NCBI RefSeq assembly: GCF_009649075.1
Contig: NZ_CP045737.1
Coordinates: 2,480,001-2,544,000, forward strand
Direction: 5' to 3'
DNA from: Aeromicrobium yanjiei
GTDB lineage: Bacteria; Actinomycetota; Actinomycetes; Propionibacteriales; Nocardioidaceae
Length of the DNA: 64,000 nt
Within the stretch, counting starts at the first letter, position 1, and each line of letters starts with the position of its first letter. Of this stretch, positions 1 through 7,671 are shown one piece after another. The position numbers were made by a program, and so were the translations under genes. The notes under the pieces were generated by a model. The model was not told the DNA's origin. It saw nothing but the letters and a program-made list of their open reading frames with translations, and ran no database searches.

Positions 1-534
1 GTGCTGCTCGGTCTCAAGCGCGCTGCCGACCGCGCACCCGACGACATCGCCGACGAGCTGCGGGGCGTCGCCGAGATCGCCCGCTCCAGCCTGGACGAGG
101 TGCGCGACGTCGCCCGGCGCCTGCGCCCGGGCGTGCTGGACGACCTGGGCCTGCTCAGCGCGCTCGCCGCCGCGTGCACCGACTTCACCACCCACAGCGG
201 GGTGCACGTCCGCCGCGGGTTCGCCCCGAGCCTGCCACCGCTGTCGGTCGAGAAGGAGCTCGTGGTCTATCGCGTCGCGCAGGAGGCCCTGACCAACGTC
301 GCCCGCCATGCGCGCGCGAGCACCGTCACGGTGTCCCTGTCGACCCAGGGCGATGCGGTCGTCCTGCTGGTCGCGGACGACGGCGTCGGGATGAACGGCC
401 GGAGCGAGAGCACCGGCATCCGTGGCATGCGCGAGCGCGCCCGACTGGTCGACGGCAGCCTCGTGGTCCGCGGCCGGGTCGGTGGCGGCACCGAGGTACG
501 CCTCTCGGTGCCCGTCGCGGCGGTGACGCCGTGA
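1..534 (+). CDS. NarL-type sensor histidine kinase, 3' part (runs off left edge)
   Basis: C-terminal part of a two-component sensor kinase that phosphorylates the response regulator encoded next to it. The visible 177 residues hold the end of a HisKA_3 dimerisation helix (RRLRPGVLDDLGLL) followed by a HATPase_c ATP-binding domain: N-box QEALTNVARHA, G1 box ADDGVGM and G2 box GIRGMRERA. The phosphorylated histidine and any sensor or membrane region lie before base 1, so the signal sensed cannot be judged. The GTG at base 1 is probably only an internal valine. The stop overlaps the next gene's GTG start by four bases (GTGA), so the two are translationally coupled. Confidence 0.93.
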   Translation: MLLGLKRAADRAPDDIADELRGVAEIARSSLDEVRDVARRLRPGVLDDLGLLSALAAACTDFTTHSGVHVRRGFAPSLPPLSVEKELVVYRVAQEALTNVARHARASTVTVSLSTQGDAVVLLVADDGVGMNGRSESTGIRGMRERARLVDGSLVVRGRVGGGTEVRLSVPVAAVTP

Positions 535-1190
535 GCACCCGGCCGGACGTGCGGATCCTGCTCGCCGACGACCACGCGCTCGTACGCCGCGGGGTCCGCC
601 TCATCCTCGACAGCGAGCCCGGCCTGAGGGTCGTGGCGGAGGCCGGCGACGGCGCCGAGGCGGTGGAGGCCGTCCGGACCCAGGAGATCGACCTGGCGAT
701 CCTCGACGTGTCGATGCCCCGCATGACCGGGCTGCAGGCGGCTCGGGAGATCTCGCGCCGCCGCGATCCCCCGCACATCCTGATGCTCTCGATGCACGAC
801 AACGAGCAGTACTTCTTCGAGTCGCTCAAGTGCGGTGCCTCCGGCTACGTCCTGAAGTCCGTCGCGGACCAGGACCTCGTCGGCGCCTGCCATGCGGCCG
901 TCCGCGGCGAGTCGTTCCTCTACCCCGGCGTCATGAGCGCGCTCGTGCGCGACTACCTGGAGCGCCGCCGGCGAGGCGAGAAGGTCTCGGACACGGTCCT
1001 GACCCCACGCGAGGACGAGGTGCTCAAGCTCATCGCCGAGGGCTCGACGTCGCGCGAGATCGCCGAAGCCCTCACGATCAGCCTCAAGACCGTCGAGCGG
1101 CACCGCTCGAACATCCTGGCCAAGCTCGGCATGCGGGACCGCACGGACCTGACCCGGTACGCGATCCGCGCCGGCCTCGTGGAGCCCTGA
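531..1190 (+). CDS. LuxR/NarL-family response regulator
   Basis: DNA-binding response regulator of 219 residues, partner of the kinase just upstream. The receiver domain (about residues 7-125) shows the acidic pair in LADDHALVRRG and the phospho-acceptor Asp59 in AILDVSMPRMTG. A linker leads to a C-terminal LuxR-type helix-turn-helix (about 150-215): LTPREDEVLKLIAEG, then SLKTVERHRSNILAKL. The GTG start at 531 overlaps the kinase stop and gives the normal family length; a longer upstream reading lies inside the kinase gene and is not credible. Targets are unknown. It ends 12 bases from a convergent gene. Confidence 0.95.
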   Translation: MSTRPDVRILLADDHALVRRGVRLILDSEPGLRVVAEAGDGAEAVEAVRTQEIDLAILDVSMPRMTGLQAAREISRRRDPPHILMLSMHDNEQYFFESLKCGASGYVLKSVADQDLVGACHAAVRGESFLYPGVMSALVRDYLERRRRGEKVSDTVLTPREDEVLKLIAEGSTSREIAEALTISLKTVERHRSNILAKLGMRDRTDLTRYAIRAGLVEP

Positions 1191-1202
1191 GCCTCGACGG
1201 AC

Positions 1203-1889
1203 TCAGCGCAGCCGTTTCTGGATCTCCTCGACGATCTGCTCGGCAGGGACGTCGAACGCGGCCGCCGGGATCACCGGATCGGGTCGGGTCCCCTTGAGGT
1301 CGATCAGCACACCAGCGGTCTGGCGCTGCTTCGTCTCCCCTCGGGTCCTGCCCCCGACCTGGATGCGCGCGCCGCGGACGCTCGACCACGGGACCTCGAT
1401 CGCCGTGCGATAGCCGCGGTAGCTCAGGTCCTCGGGCCCCAGCACGACACGCCATCGGTGAAGCCGGCCGGTGACCAGTCGGAACCAGTCGGGCAGACCG
1501 AAGACGGTCGCAATCACGACGGCGAAGGCGGCTCCGGGCGACTCGATCGAGTCGACGTCGACGATCGCCTGCACCACGAACGCGGCGGCCAGGATCGGGA
1601 CCGCCGCCCAGGCGGCGACCAGCGGCCAGACCAGGGATCCGGGCGCCTCGATGATCGTCCTCCCGGCCTCGTCGACCGGCAGCTCCCGGCGCCGACGAGG
1701 CAGCACGAAGGCTCGCAGCGCGGCGATCAGGTGCAGCCCGAGGAACACGAGCCCGGCCACGCCGACCACTCGTCCTGCGCCGTCGAGCGCGACGGCCATG
1801 GCTGCGAACGAAGCCAGTCCGACGAGGATCAGGACGACGACTCCGGCGACCCACCCGCGCGAGATCAGCCGTTGGCCGGTGGTCAGCAT
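1203..1889 (-). CDS. PH-domain-like membrane protein
   Basis: Membrane protein of 228 residues with four likely transmembrane segments (about residues 12-32, 38-58, 82-105 and 118-138) and a cytoplasmic C-terminal domain starting at WRVVLGPEDLSYRGYR. That region resembles the bacterial PH domain (DUF2581/YdbT type): beta-rich, with the pattern PWSSVRGARI. The ATG at 1889 is preferred because AGGGTGA lies 6-7 bases before it; the ATG at 1907 has no such site. No enzymatic motif is visible and the role is unknown. It sits alone between a convergent two-component system and the mutasome genes. Confidence 0.75.
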   Translation of the reverse strand: MLTTGQRLISRGWVAGVVVLILVGLASFAAMAVALDGAGRVVGVAGLVFLGLHLIAALRAFVLPRRRRELPVDEAGRTIIEAPGSLVWPLVAAWAAVPILAAAFVVQAIVDVDSIESPGAAFAVVIATVFGLPDWFRLVTGRLHRWRVVLGPEDLSYRGYRTAIEVPWSSVRGARIQVGGRTRGETKQRQTAGVLIDLKGTRPDPVIPAAAFDVPAEQIVEEIQKRLR

Positions 1890-1941
1890 GGTGTCACCCT
1901 GTCCCATGCAGCGCCGACCGAGCAAGACCCGTCGGCGCGTC

Positions 1942-4900
1942 TCAGCGGAAGTCGCGTCCCTGGTGCCGGGCGGGGATCGCCCGACCCGCCTGGGGGTAGA
2001 CCTCCTCGATGCGCATGAGCTTGTCGGCGACCAGGTTGACGACTCCTTCCGGGCTCCGCTCGAGCATGCCGCGGATGACCATGCCGGCCGCATTGCGTCC
2101 CACCACCCGGTAGCGCTTCCAGAGCGCCTCGGAGCACACCACGTTGAGCATGCCGGTCTCGTCCTCGAGGTTGAGGAACGTGACCCCGGACGCCGTCGCC
2201 GGACGCTGCCGGTGGGTGATGAGCCCGGCCACCTTGACCCGCCGGGACGCCTCCGCGACGGCCGTGTCGGCCACCGAGAGGATGCCCTCGCCCTGCAGCA
2301 GGGGGCGCAGGTGCTCGACGGGGTGCGTCTGCGGCGAGATGCGGGTCGACCACAGGTCGGCCATCGTGACCTCGACGTCGCTCATGCCCGGCAGCATCGG
2401 CGGCGGTGCCGCGACCTGGGTGCCCTCGAGCTGGTCCTGGCTCTGCGTGTAGCCGGCGTTCCACAGCGCCTGACGGCGCGACAGGCCGAAGCAGTCGAAC
2501 GCCCCCGCCGTGGCCAACGACTCCATCTGCGCGACGCTCAGCCCGGTGCGGCGCGCCACGTCGGCCATGTCGGCGAAGGGACGCAGGTCGCGCTCGGCCA
2601 CGATCCGCTGCGCCGCCTCACGTCCGATGCCCTGCACCTCGTCGAGGCCGATGCGTACCGCGAACGCCCCGTCGCGGCGGTGCTCGGGTGTCGGGTCGGG
2701 GGTGCCGGGCACGAAGTCACCGACCGGCGGCTGGATCCGCTCGAGGCACGCATCACGTCCGGTCGGGCCCGGCTGCCCCTCGACCGGCTCGAGGTCCGCG
2801 AGCGCTCCCGAGCGCAGGATGTCGGGGCGCAGGACCGTGACCCCGTGCCGCCGGGCGTCGGTGGTCAGCGACTGGGGCGAGTAGAACCCCATGGGCTGGT
2901 TGCGCAGGAGCGCGGCGAGGAACGCACCCGGATAGTGCAGCTTGAGCCACGAGCTGGCGTAGACCAGCAGCGAGAAGCTGAGCGCATGGCTCTCGGCGAA
3001 GCCGAAGTTGGCAAAGGACTTGATCTTCAGGTAGATCAGGTCGGCCTCCTCCTGGCTGAGCCCGTGCTTGGCCATGCCCGCGAAGAGCTTGTCCTCCAGC
3101 GACTCGATGCGCTCGATGCCCCGCTTGGAGCCCATCGCGCGCCGCAGGAGATCGGCCTCGTCACCCGTGCAGTCACCGATCGCGATCGCCATCTGCATGA
3201 GCTGCTCCTGGAACAAGGGCACGCCCTTGGTCCGCTCCAGCACCGGCTCCAGGATCGGGTGCGGGTAGGTGATGGCTTCCTTGCCCATCGCCCGGCGGAT
3301 GTACGGGTGCACGGCCCCGCCCTGGATCGGCCCGGGGCGGATCAGCGCGATCTCGATCGCGAGGTCGTACGCCCGACGGGGCTGCAGCCGCGGAAGGGTG
3401 CCGATCTGCGCCCGGCTCTCGACCTGGAAGACCCCGATCGAGTCCGCGCGACACAGCATGTCGTAGACCCCGGCCTCCTCCTTGGGGATCGAGTCGAGGT
3501 CCCACTGCTCCCCCAGGTGCTCCGCGACGATCCGCATCGTGTGGTCGAGCGCCCCGAGCATGCCGAGCCCCAGCAGGTCGAACTTGACCAGGCCCATGAA
3601 CTCGCACGCGTCCTTGTCCCACTGCAGGACGGTCCGCTTGTCCATGCGGCCGCGCTCGATCGGGCAGACCTCCCCGACGGGTCGCTCGGTCAGGATCATC
3701 CCGCCGGAGTGGATGCCCAGGTGTCGCGGCGCGGTCATCATCTGCCGCGCGAGCCCCACGACCTGCTCGGGGACGCCCTGCACGTCCTCGCTGCCGATCG
3801 CACCCCACGCGTCGATCTGCTTGGACCACGCGTCCTGCTGCCCCGGCGAGTGGCCGAGCGCCTTGGCGGCGTCCCGGACCGCCGAGCGGGGACGATAGCT
3901 GATCACGTTGGCGACCTGGGCGGCGTTGTGCCGACCGTACTGCTCGTAGACCCACTGGATGATCTCCTCGCGCCGGTCGGAGTCGAAGTCGACGTCGATG
4001 TCGGGCTCCTCCTCGCGAGTCGTGGCCAGGAACCGCTCGAACGGCAGGTCGTAGAAGATCGAGTCGATCGCGGTGATCTTGAGGGCGTAGCAGAGCGCGG
4101 AGTTGGCCGAGGATCCTCGACCCTGGCACAGGATGCCGCGGCGGCGGGCCTCGGCCACGATGTCGTGGACGATGAGGAAGTAGCCCGGGAAGTCCTTCTC
4201 CTCGATCACGGCCAGCTCGCGCTCGATGCGCTCGCGGGCGAGCCGCTCGCGGCCCGCATAGCGTTCGCGGATGCCGATCTCGGCCAGGTCGCGCAGGTGC
4301 TGCATCGCGGTCTTGCCCTCGGGGATGCCGCGCTTGGGCAGGCGGGGCGTCGCGGCACGCAGGTCGAACGCGATCTCGTCGGCGAGCGGGACCGTACGCT
4401 CGACGGCCCCCGGGAAACGGTGGAACAGTCGACGCATCTCCGCGCCGGAGCGCAGGTGCGCGGCCCCCGTGGCCGGCAGCCAGCCGTCCATGTCGGCGAG
4501 GCTGCGCCGGGCCCGGACCGCGGCCATCGACGCCGCCAGGCGTCCTGCGGACGGGCGGGCGAAGTGCACGTTGTTGGTGGCCACCGTGGCCAGGCCGTGG
4601 TCGATCGCGAGACCCGCGAGCGCGTCGTTGACCGAGCTGTCGGTCGGGAAGCCGTGGTCGATCAGCTCGACCCCGACCCCGTCGATGCCGAACAGCGCCG
4701 TCAACCGGTCCAGGGCGGCCGCCGCAGCGTCACGTCCGCCCGTGGCGAGTGCCTCGCGCACGTGCCCCTTGCGGCACCCGGTCAGCACGACCCAGTGGTC
4801 GCGGCCCCGCTCGGCGAGCTCCTCGAGGTCGTAGACGGGACGACCCTTCTCATCCCCCCTCAGCTGCGCGTCGGTGATCGCGGCGGCGAGGCGGTGGTAG

Positions 4901-5343
4901 CCCTCCACACCACGTGCCAGCACGAGCAGGTGGTTGCCCTCGGGATCGGCGACCCCGTTCTGGGGGCTGCGCAGGCCCAGCGACAGCTCGGCACCGTAGA
5001 CCGTGCGCAGGCCGTGCTGGGGATATTTGCCCGCCTCCTCGGCGAACCGGGGAGCGCCGTAGAAGCCGTCGTGATCGGTGATCGCGAGGCCGTGCAGGCC
5101 CAGCGCGATCGCCTCCTCGACCAGCGCGTCGGGGCCGCTCGCGCCGTCGAGGAAGGAGAAGTGGCTGTGGCAGTGCAGCTCGGCGTAGGGGACGACCGGT
5201 CCGCCCGGCGGGACGATCTCCTTGGGATCGTGCTTGCGCCGCTTGCGGGACCAGCCCGGGGCGTCCCCGCCGTCCGGCTCCGGCCGGCCGGACAACCGGC
5301 GCTCGAGCTCGCGCCACGAGATGTCCGGATTGTTCCAGTTCAT
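1942..5343 (-). CDS. dnaE2: error-prone DNA polymerase III alpha subunit DnaE2 (ImuC)
   Basis: Translesion DNA polymerase used in SOS mutagenesis, about 1133 residues, the normal DnaE2 size. The N-terminal PHP domain shows ELHCHSHFSFLDGAS and ITDHDGFYGAPRF. The C-family catalytic centre carries EEPDIDVDFDSDRREEII, whose aspartates bind metal, then a helix-hairpin-helix region (IGREAAQRIVAERDLRPF) and an OB-fold (VKVAGLITHRQRPATASG). The ATG at 5343 is chosen; a TTG three codons upstream is possible. It lies 84 bases downstream of imuB on the same strand, and the gap is filled by an 86-bp repeat. No own LexA box is convincing, so it probably depends on the imuA promoter. Confidence 0.96.
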   Translation of the reverse strand: MNWNNPDISWRELERRLSGRPEPDGGDAPGWSRKRRKHDPKEIVPPGGPVVPYAELHCHSHFSFLDGASGPDALVEEAIALGLHGLAITDHDGFYGAPRFAEEAGKYPQHGLRTVYGAELSLGLRSPQNGVADPEGNHLLVLARGVEGYHRLAAAITDAQLRGDEKGRPVYDLEELAERGRDHWVVLTGCRKGHVREALATGGRDAAAAALDRLTALFGIDGVGVELIDHGFPTDSSVNDALAGLAIDHGLATVATNNVHFARPSAGRLAASMAAVRARRSLADMDGWLPATGAAHLRSGAEMRRLFHRFPGAVERTVPLADEIAFDLRAATPRLPKRGIPEGKTAMQHLRDLAEIGIRERYAGRERLARERIERELAVIEEKDFPGYFLIVHDIVAEARRRGILCQGRGSSANSALCYALKITAIDSIFYDLPFERFLATTREEEPDIDVDFDSDRREEIIQWVYEQYGRHNAAQVANVISYRPRSAVRDAAKALGHSPGQQDAWSKQIDAWGAIGSEDVQGVPEQVVGLARQMMTAPRHLGIHSGGMILTERPVGEVCPIERGRMDKRTVLQWDKDACEFMGLVKFDLLGLGMLGALDHTMRIVAEHLGEQWDLDSIPKEEAGVYDMLCRADSIGVFQVESRAQIGTLPRLQPRRAYDLAIEIALIRPGPIQGGAVHPYIRRAMGKEAITYPHPILEPVLERTKGVPLFQEQLMQMAIAIGDCTGDEADLLRRAMGSKRGIERIESLEDKLFAGMAKHGLSQEEADLIYLKIKSFANFGFAESHALSFSLLVYASSWLKLHYPGAFLAALLRNQPMGFYSPQSLTTDARRHGVTVLRPDILRSGALADLEPVEGQPGPTGRDACLERIQPPVGDFVPGTPDPTPEHRRDGAFAVRIGLDEVQGIGREAAQRIVAERDLRPFADMADVARRTGLSVAQMESLATAGAFDCFGLSRRQALWNAGYTQSQDQLEGTQVAAPPPMLPGMSDVEVTMADLWSTRISPQTHPVEHLRPLLQGEGILSVADTAVAEASRRVKVAGLITHRQRPATASGVTFLNLEDETGMLNVVCSEALWKRYRVVGRNAAGMVIRGMLERSPEGVVNLVADKLMRIEEVYPQAGRAIPARHQGRDFR

Positions 5344-5344
5344 G

Positions 5345-5430
5345 TGGCGCAAACCCGTCCGCGAGTGGCGCGGAAGTGGACGACACGCCGTCCCAGAATC
5401 TTCGTTCTGCGCCAGTCGCGGGTCGGGTCA
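5345..5430. repeat. 86-bp dispersed palindromic repeat, copy 1
   Basis: This stretch is closely similar, base for base and without gaps, to 32773-32858. It begins with two TGGCGC words 21 bases apart, has an identical central block in both copies (AAGTGGACGACACGCCGTCC followed by CAGAA) and ends with the inverted word GCGCCAGTCGCG. Arms CGCGAGTGGCGC and GCGCCAGTCGCG could form a hairpin with one mismatch. It fills the imuB-dnaE2 gap and includes the imuB stop codon. Confidence 0.8.
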
Positions 5431-6933
5431 GTCATAGCGGGCCTCGGTCCACCAGTGGCCGCCCTCGACGATCATGAGGAAGGCGCTGCCGTCGACGCCG
5501 ACGACCTGGAACCGGGCGATCCGGCGCGCCGCCGCCTCGTCCCACCACTGCTCGTCGACCGGCCAGGGTCCGGCCCACGACGCGACCGGCTGCCAGTCCG
5601 CACCGGCCGCGGCCCGAAATCGCGTCGGCTCCCCCGACACCATGCCTCGTCCGGTGACGCCGATGGGCTGTCCCTCGGCACCGACGACCATCGCCTGCTG
5701 CGGCTCGGGATAGACCGTCGCGGGCGCAGGCGGCGGCAGGCTGCCCGGCCAGGGCAGACCCACCGACCGCGCCGCCACCGGACGCTCGCCCCACGGCGCC
5801 AGCAGCCGCCGCTGGGCCGGGCCACGTCCACCCTGCACCGTGACCGAGACGACCGCCTCGTGGCCCACGATGCTCTGCACCCGGGCCACCCCCCGCTCGA
5901 CCCGCTCGTCGGGGCCGCCACCGAAGAGGCTGTCGGCGTGGTCGCCCAGCGGCTCGGTGACCTCCGGGATCAGCCGCACCGCGTCGACCGGCGCGCGGAT
6001 CGCACCGTCGACCGACAGCTGCCAACGGACCCGGTCGATGAGATCGGTGGGGCCGAACCAGCGCGGGTGCATCCACCGGCGGGACGTCGCGAGCGAGCCG
6101 TCGGCGTCGACCTCGATCAGCACCGTGGTGCAGACCAGGCCGTGACCCGCGAGATCGGTCACGAACGCCTCGGCGGTCGTGCGCAGGCTGAACGCGATCG
6201 GCTCGACGAGCTCCAGCGGCGGCTCGAGGACCAGGGTCGCCTCGAACTCCGGCGGCACCTGACGTCGGCTGATCGGCTGCGCGTCCTGGCCTCGGGCCAG
6301 GCGGTGCAGCAGCGCCCCGTGGGTGCCGAAGCGGGTGTGGACGTCGGCCGCGGGCAGCGACGCGAAGTCGCCCAGGGTCAGCAGCCCCATGCGGCGCAGC
6401 AGCCCGACCAGGTCGACGTCGTCGAGGACGTCGATCGGCAGATCGCGCAGGAACTGCGCCGAGCCGCCCTCGGGGACGACCAGGCTGTCCTGCGCGAGCG
6501 CCCGGCGGGCGGCCTGCTCGGCGGCGAACAGCCCGTCGGCGACACCCGCGCGGACGTCCCACACGCCGAGCTCGACGAGCCGCTCGGCGATGACCGCTGC
6601 GGCCTCGGCCTCGCCGCCGTAGAACCGCGAGGGCACCGAGATCGCGCAGAGCCCCGGCCGCAGCGGGGCGACCCCGGGGCTCAGCTCCTCGATCGCGGTG
6701 AGGACCGTCTCGAACGCGCGCGCATCGGCATCGGGGTTGTGCTCGCGCAGGACCAGGTCGGGGCAGCGCGACTGGGCGTCGCGGCGACGCATCCCCCGAC
6801 GTACGCCCTCGGCGCGCGCGGCCTGCGAGCAGGCCAGCACCTGCCCCTTGTCGAGCACGGCCGCCGGGGTCGAGGCCGGCACGTCGACCGCCACGACCGG
6901 CCAGTCCGGCGCCCACAGCACCATGGTCCTCAT
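5428..6933 (-). CDS. imuB: ImuB-like, catalytically degenerate Y-family polymerase
   Basis: Accessory protein of the mutasome that in mycobacteria links DnaE2 to the beta clamp. It is 501 residues and begins MVLWAPDWPVVAVD, where active Y-family polymerases have the DxD metal site; the second acidic motif is also replaced (CAISVPSRFYGG), so it is probably inactive as a polymerase, as is known for ImuB. A helix-hairpin-helix region follows (LLRRMGLLTLGDFASLPA). The RRLLAPWGE segment in the C-terminal half might be the clamp-binding peptide, but that is only a guess. The start at 6933 lies 10 bases after the imuA stop. Same strand as imuA and dnaE2. Confidence 0.92.
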   Translation of the reverse strand: MRTMVLWAPDWPVVAVDVPASTPAAVLDKGQVLACSQAARAEGVRRGMRRRDAQSRCPDLVLREHNPDADARAFETVLTAIEELSPGVAPLRPGLCAISVPSRFYGGEAEAAAVIAERLVELGVWDVRAGVADGLFAAEQAARRALAQDSLVVPEGGSAQFLRDLPIDVLDDVDLVGLLRRMGLLTLGDFASLPAADVHTRFGTHGALLHRLARGQDAQPISRRQVPPEFEATLVLEPPLELVEPIAFSLRTTAEAFVTDLAGHGLVCTTVLIEVDADGSLATSRRWMHPRWFGPTDLIDRVRWQLSVDGAIRAPVDAVRLIPEVTEPLGDHADSLFGGGPDERVERGVARVQSIVGHEAVVSVTVQGGRGPAQRRLLAPWGERPVAARSVGLPWPGSLPPPAPATVYPEPQQAMVVGAEGQPIGVTGRGMVSGEPTRFRAAAGADWQPVASWAGPWPVDEQWWDEAAARRIARFQVVGVDGSAFLMIVEGGHWWTEARYD

Positions 6934-6943
6934 GACGCGGCCC

Positions 6944-7600
6944 TCATGAGACGCTCCGCAGCCGGCTCGGGGACGGGGTGTCCTCGACGCGACGGATGAC
7001 CTGGGACGCATCGGGGAGCCACAGCCGTCCGCGCCGGGCGGGAGCCGTGCCGCGCTGCACCTCGACGGTGACCCGGCGCGCCTGCAGGTGGCCGTGCCCC
7101 CGGCCGACGCCGACCCACTCGACGTCGCGCATCGACAGCCGGGCCTCGCTGCGGGGCCAGTCGCCGTAGGCCACCAGGATGCCGCCGCGCTGGCGCAGGC
7201 GAGCACTGATGCGGCTCACGTCCTTGGCCGCGACGAACGACGGGGCGCGCAGCACCACGACGCCCAGGACGTCGATCAGCGCGGCCGTGACCTCGAGCCA
7301 CGCGTCCCCGGGATCGGGCACCAGGATCGTGCGGCGCAGCTCGACCCCGGCCGCGGCCGCGGCCTCCAGCCCCAGCTCGGCCGTGCCCACGACCCCGCAC
7401 CAGGCCCCGTCGGCCGACGGCCCCGCCATCAGCGCGACCGCCAGGCTCATCGAGTCGACCGAGTAGGTGGAGCCGGCCTGCAGCTGGAGCAGCCCCGACA
7501 GGGCCGGGTGGGTCGCGACCGGCTGGGCGGCGGGCCGGCCCTGCATCTGCTGGACCCGCTCGCGCAGCTCACTGAGGGTCGGGGCTGCTGATGGACTCAT
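6944..7600 (-). CDS. imuA: ImuA'-like mutasome protein
   Basis: First gene of the SOS mutagenesis cassette, 218 residues. It resembles the actinobacterial ImuA' group, a RecA-fold-like protein that interacts with ImuB. The Walker A position is degenerate (LQAGSTYSVDSMSLAVALM), so ATP hydrolysis is doubtful. The core reads WCGVVGTAELGLEAAAAAGV and LIDVLGVVVLRAP. The ATG at 7600 lies only ten bases from a perfect LexA box at 7611-7626, so either the mRNA has a very short leader or the ribosome site overlaps the operator (GAAGATGGATGA). imuB follows after 10 bases. Confidence 0.85.
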   Translation of the reverse strand: MSPSAAPTLSELRERVQQMQGRPAAQPVATHPALSGLLQLQAGSTYSVDSMSLAVALMAGPSADGAWCGVVGTAELGLEAAAAAGVELRRTILVPDPGDAWLEVTAALIDVLGVVVLRAPSFVAAKDVSRISARLRQRGGILVAYGDWPRSEARLSMRDVEWVGVGRGHGHLQARRVTVEVQRGTAPARRGRLWLPDASQVIRRVEDTPSPSRLRSVS

Positions 7601-7610
7601 TCATCCATCT

Positions 7611-7626
7611 TCGAACATCTGTTCGA
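7611..7626. promoter_or_regulatory. LexA (SOS) operator of the mutasome operon
   Basis: TCGAACATCTGTTCGA is a perfect palindrome with a four-base spacer and exactly fits the actinobacterial LexA consensus TCGAAC-N4-GTTCGA. It lies immediately before imuA, whose mycobacterial relatives are DNA-damage induced. Binding of LexA here would block transcription of imuA, imuB and probably dnaE2. Confidence 0.95.
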
Positions 7627-7671
7627 GCGAGTCAATCTGCCCGATGGCGACGTCCCATCAGGCGGACGTCG

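Noticed and set aside
5395..5412. LexA box before dnaE2 (CAGAATCTTCGTTCTG)
   Set aside because: A palindrome, but only GAA and GTTC parts match TCGAAC-N4-GTTCGA, and it lies within the 86-bp repeat shared with a non-SOS gene.
1471..6999. Very long plus-strand open frame (over 1800 codons)
   Set aside because: It runs opposite to dnaE2 and imuB, which have full family motifs; long antisense frames are normal at this GC content, and its composition (Arg, Asp, Gly, His, no domains) is that of a shadow.
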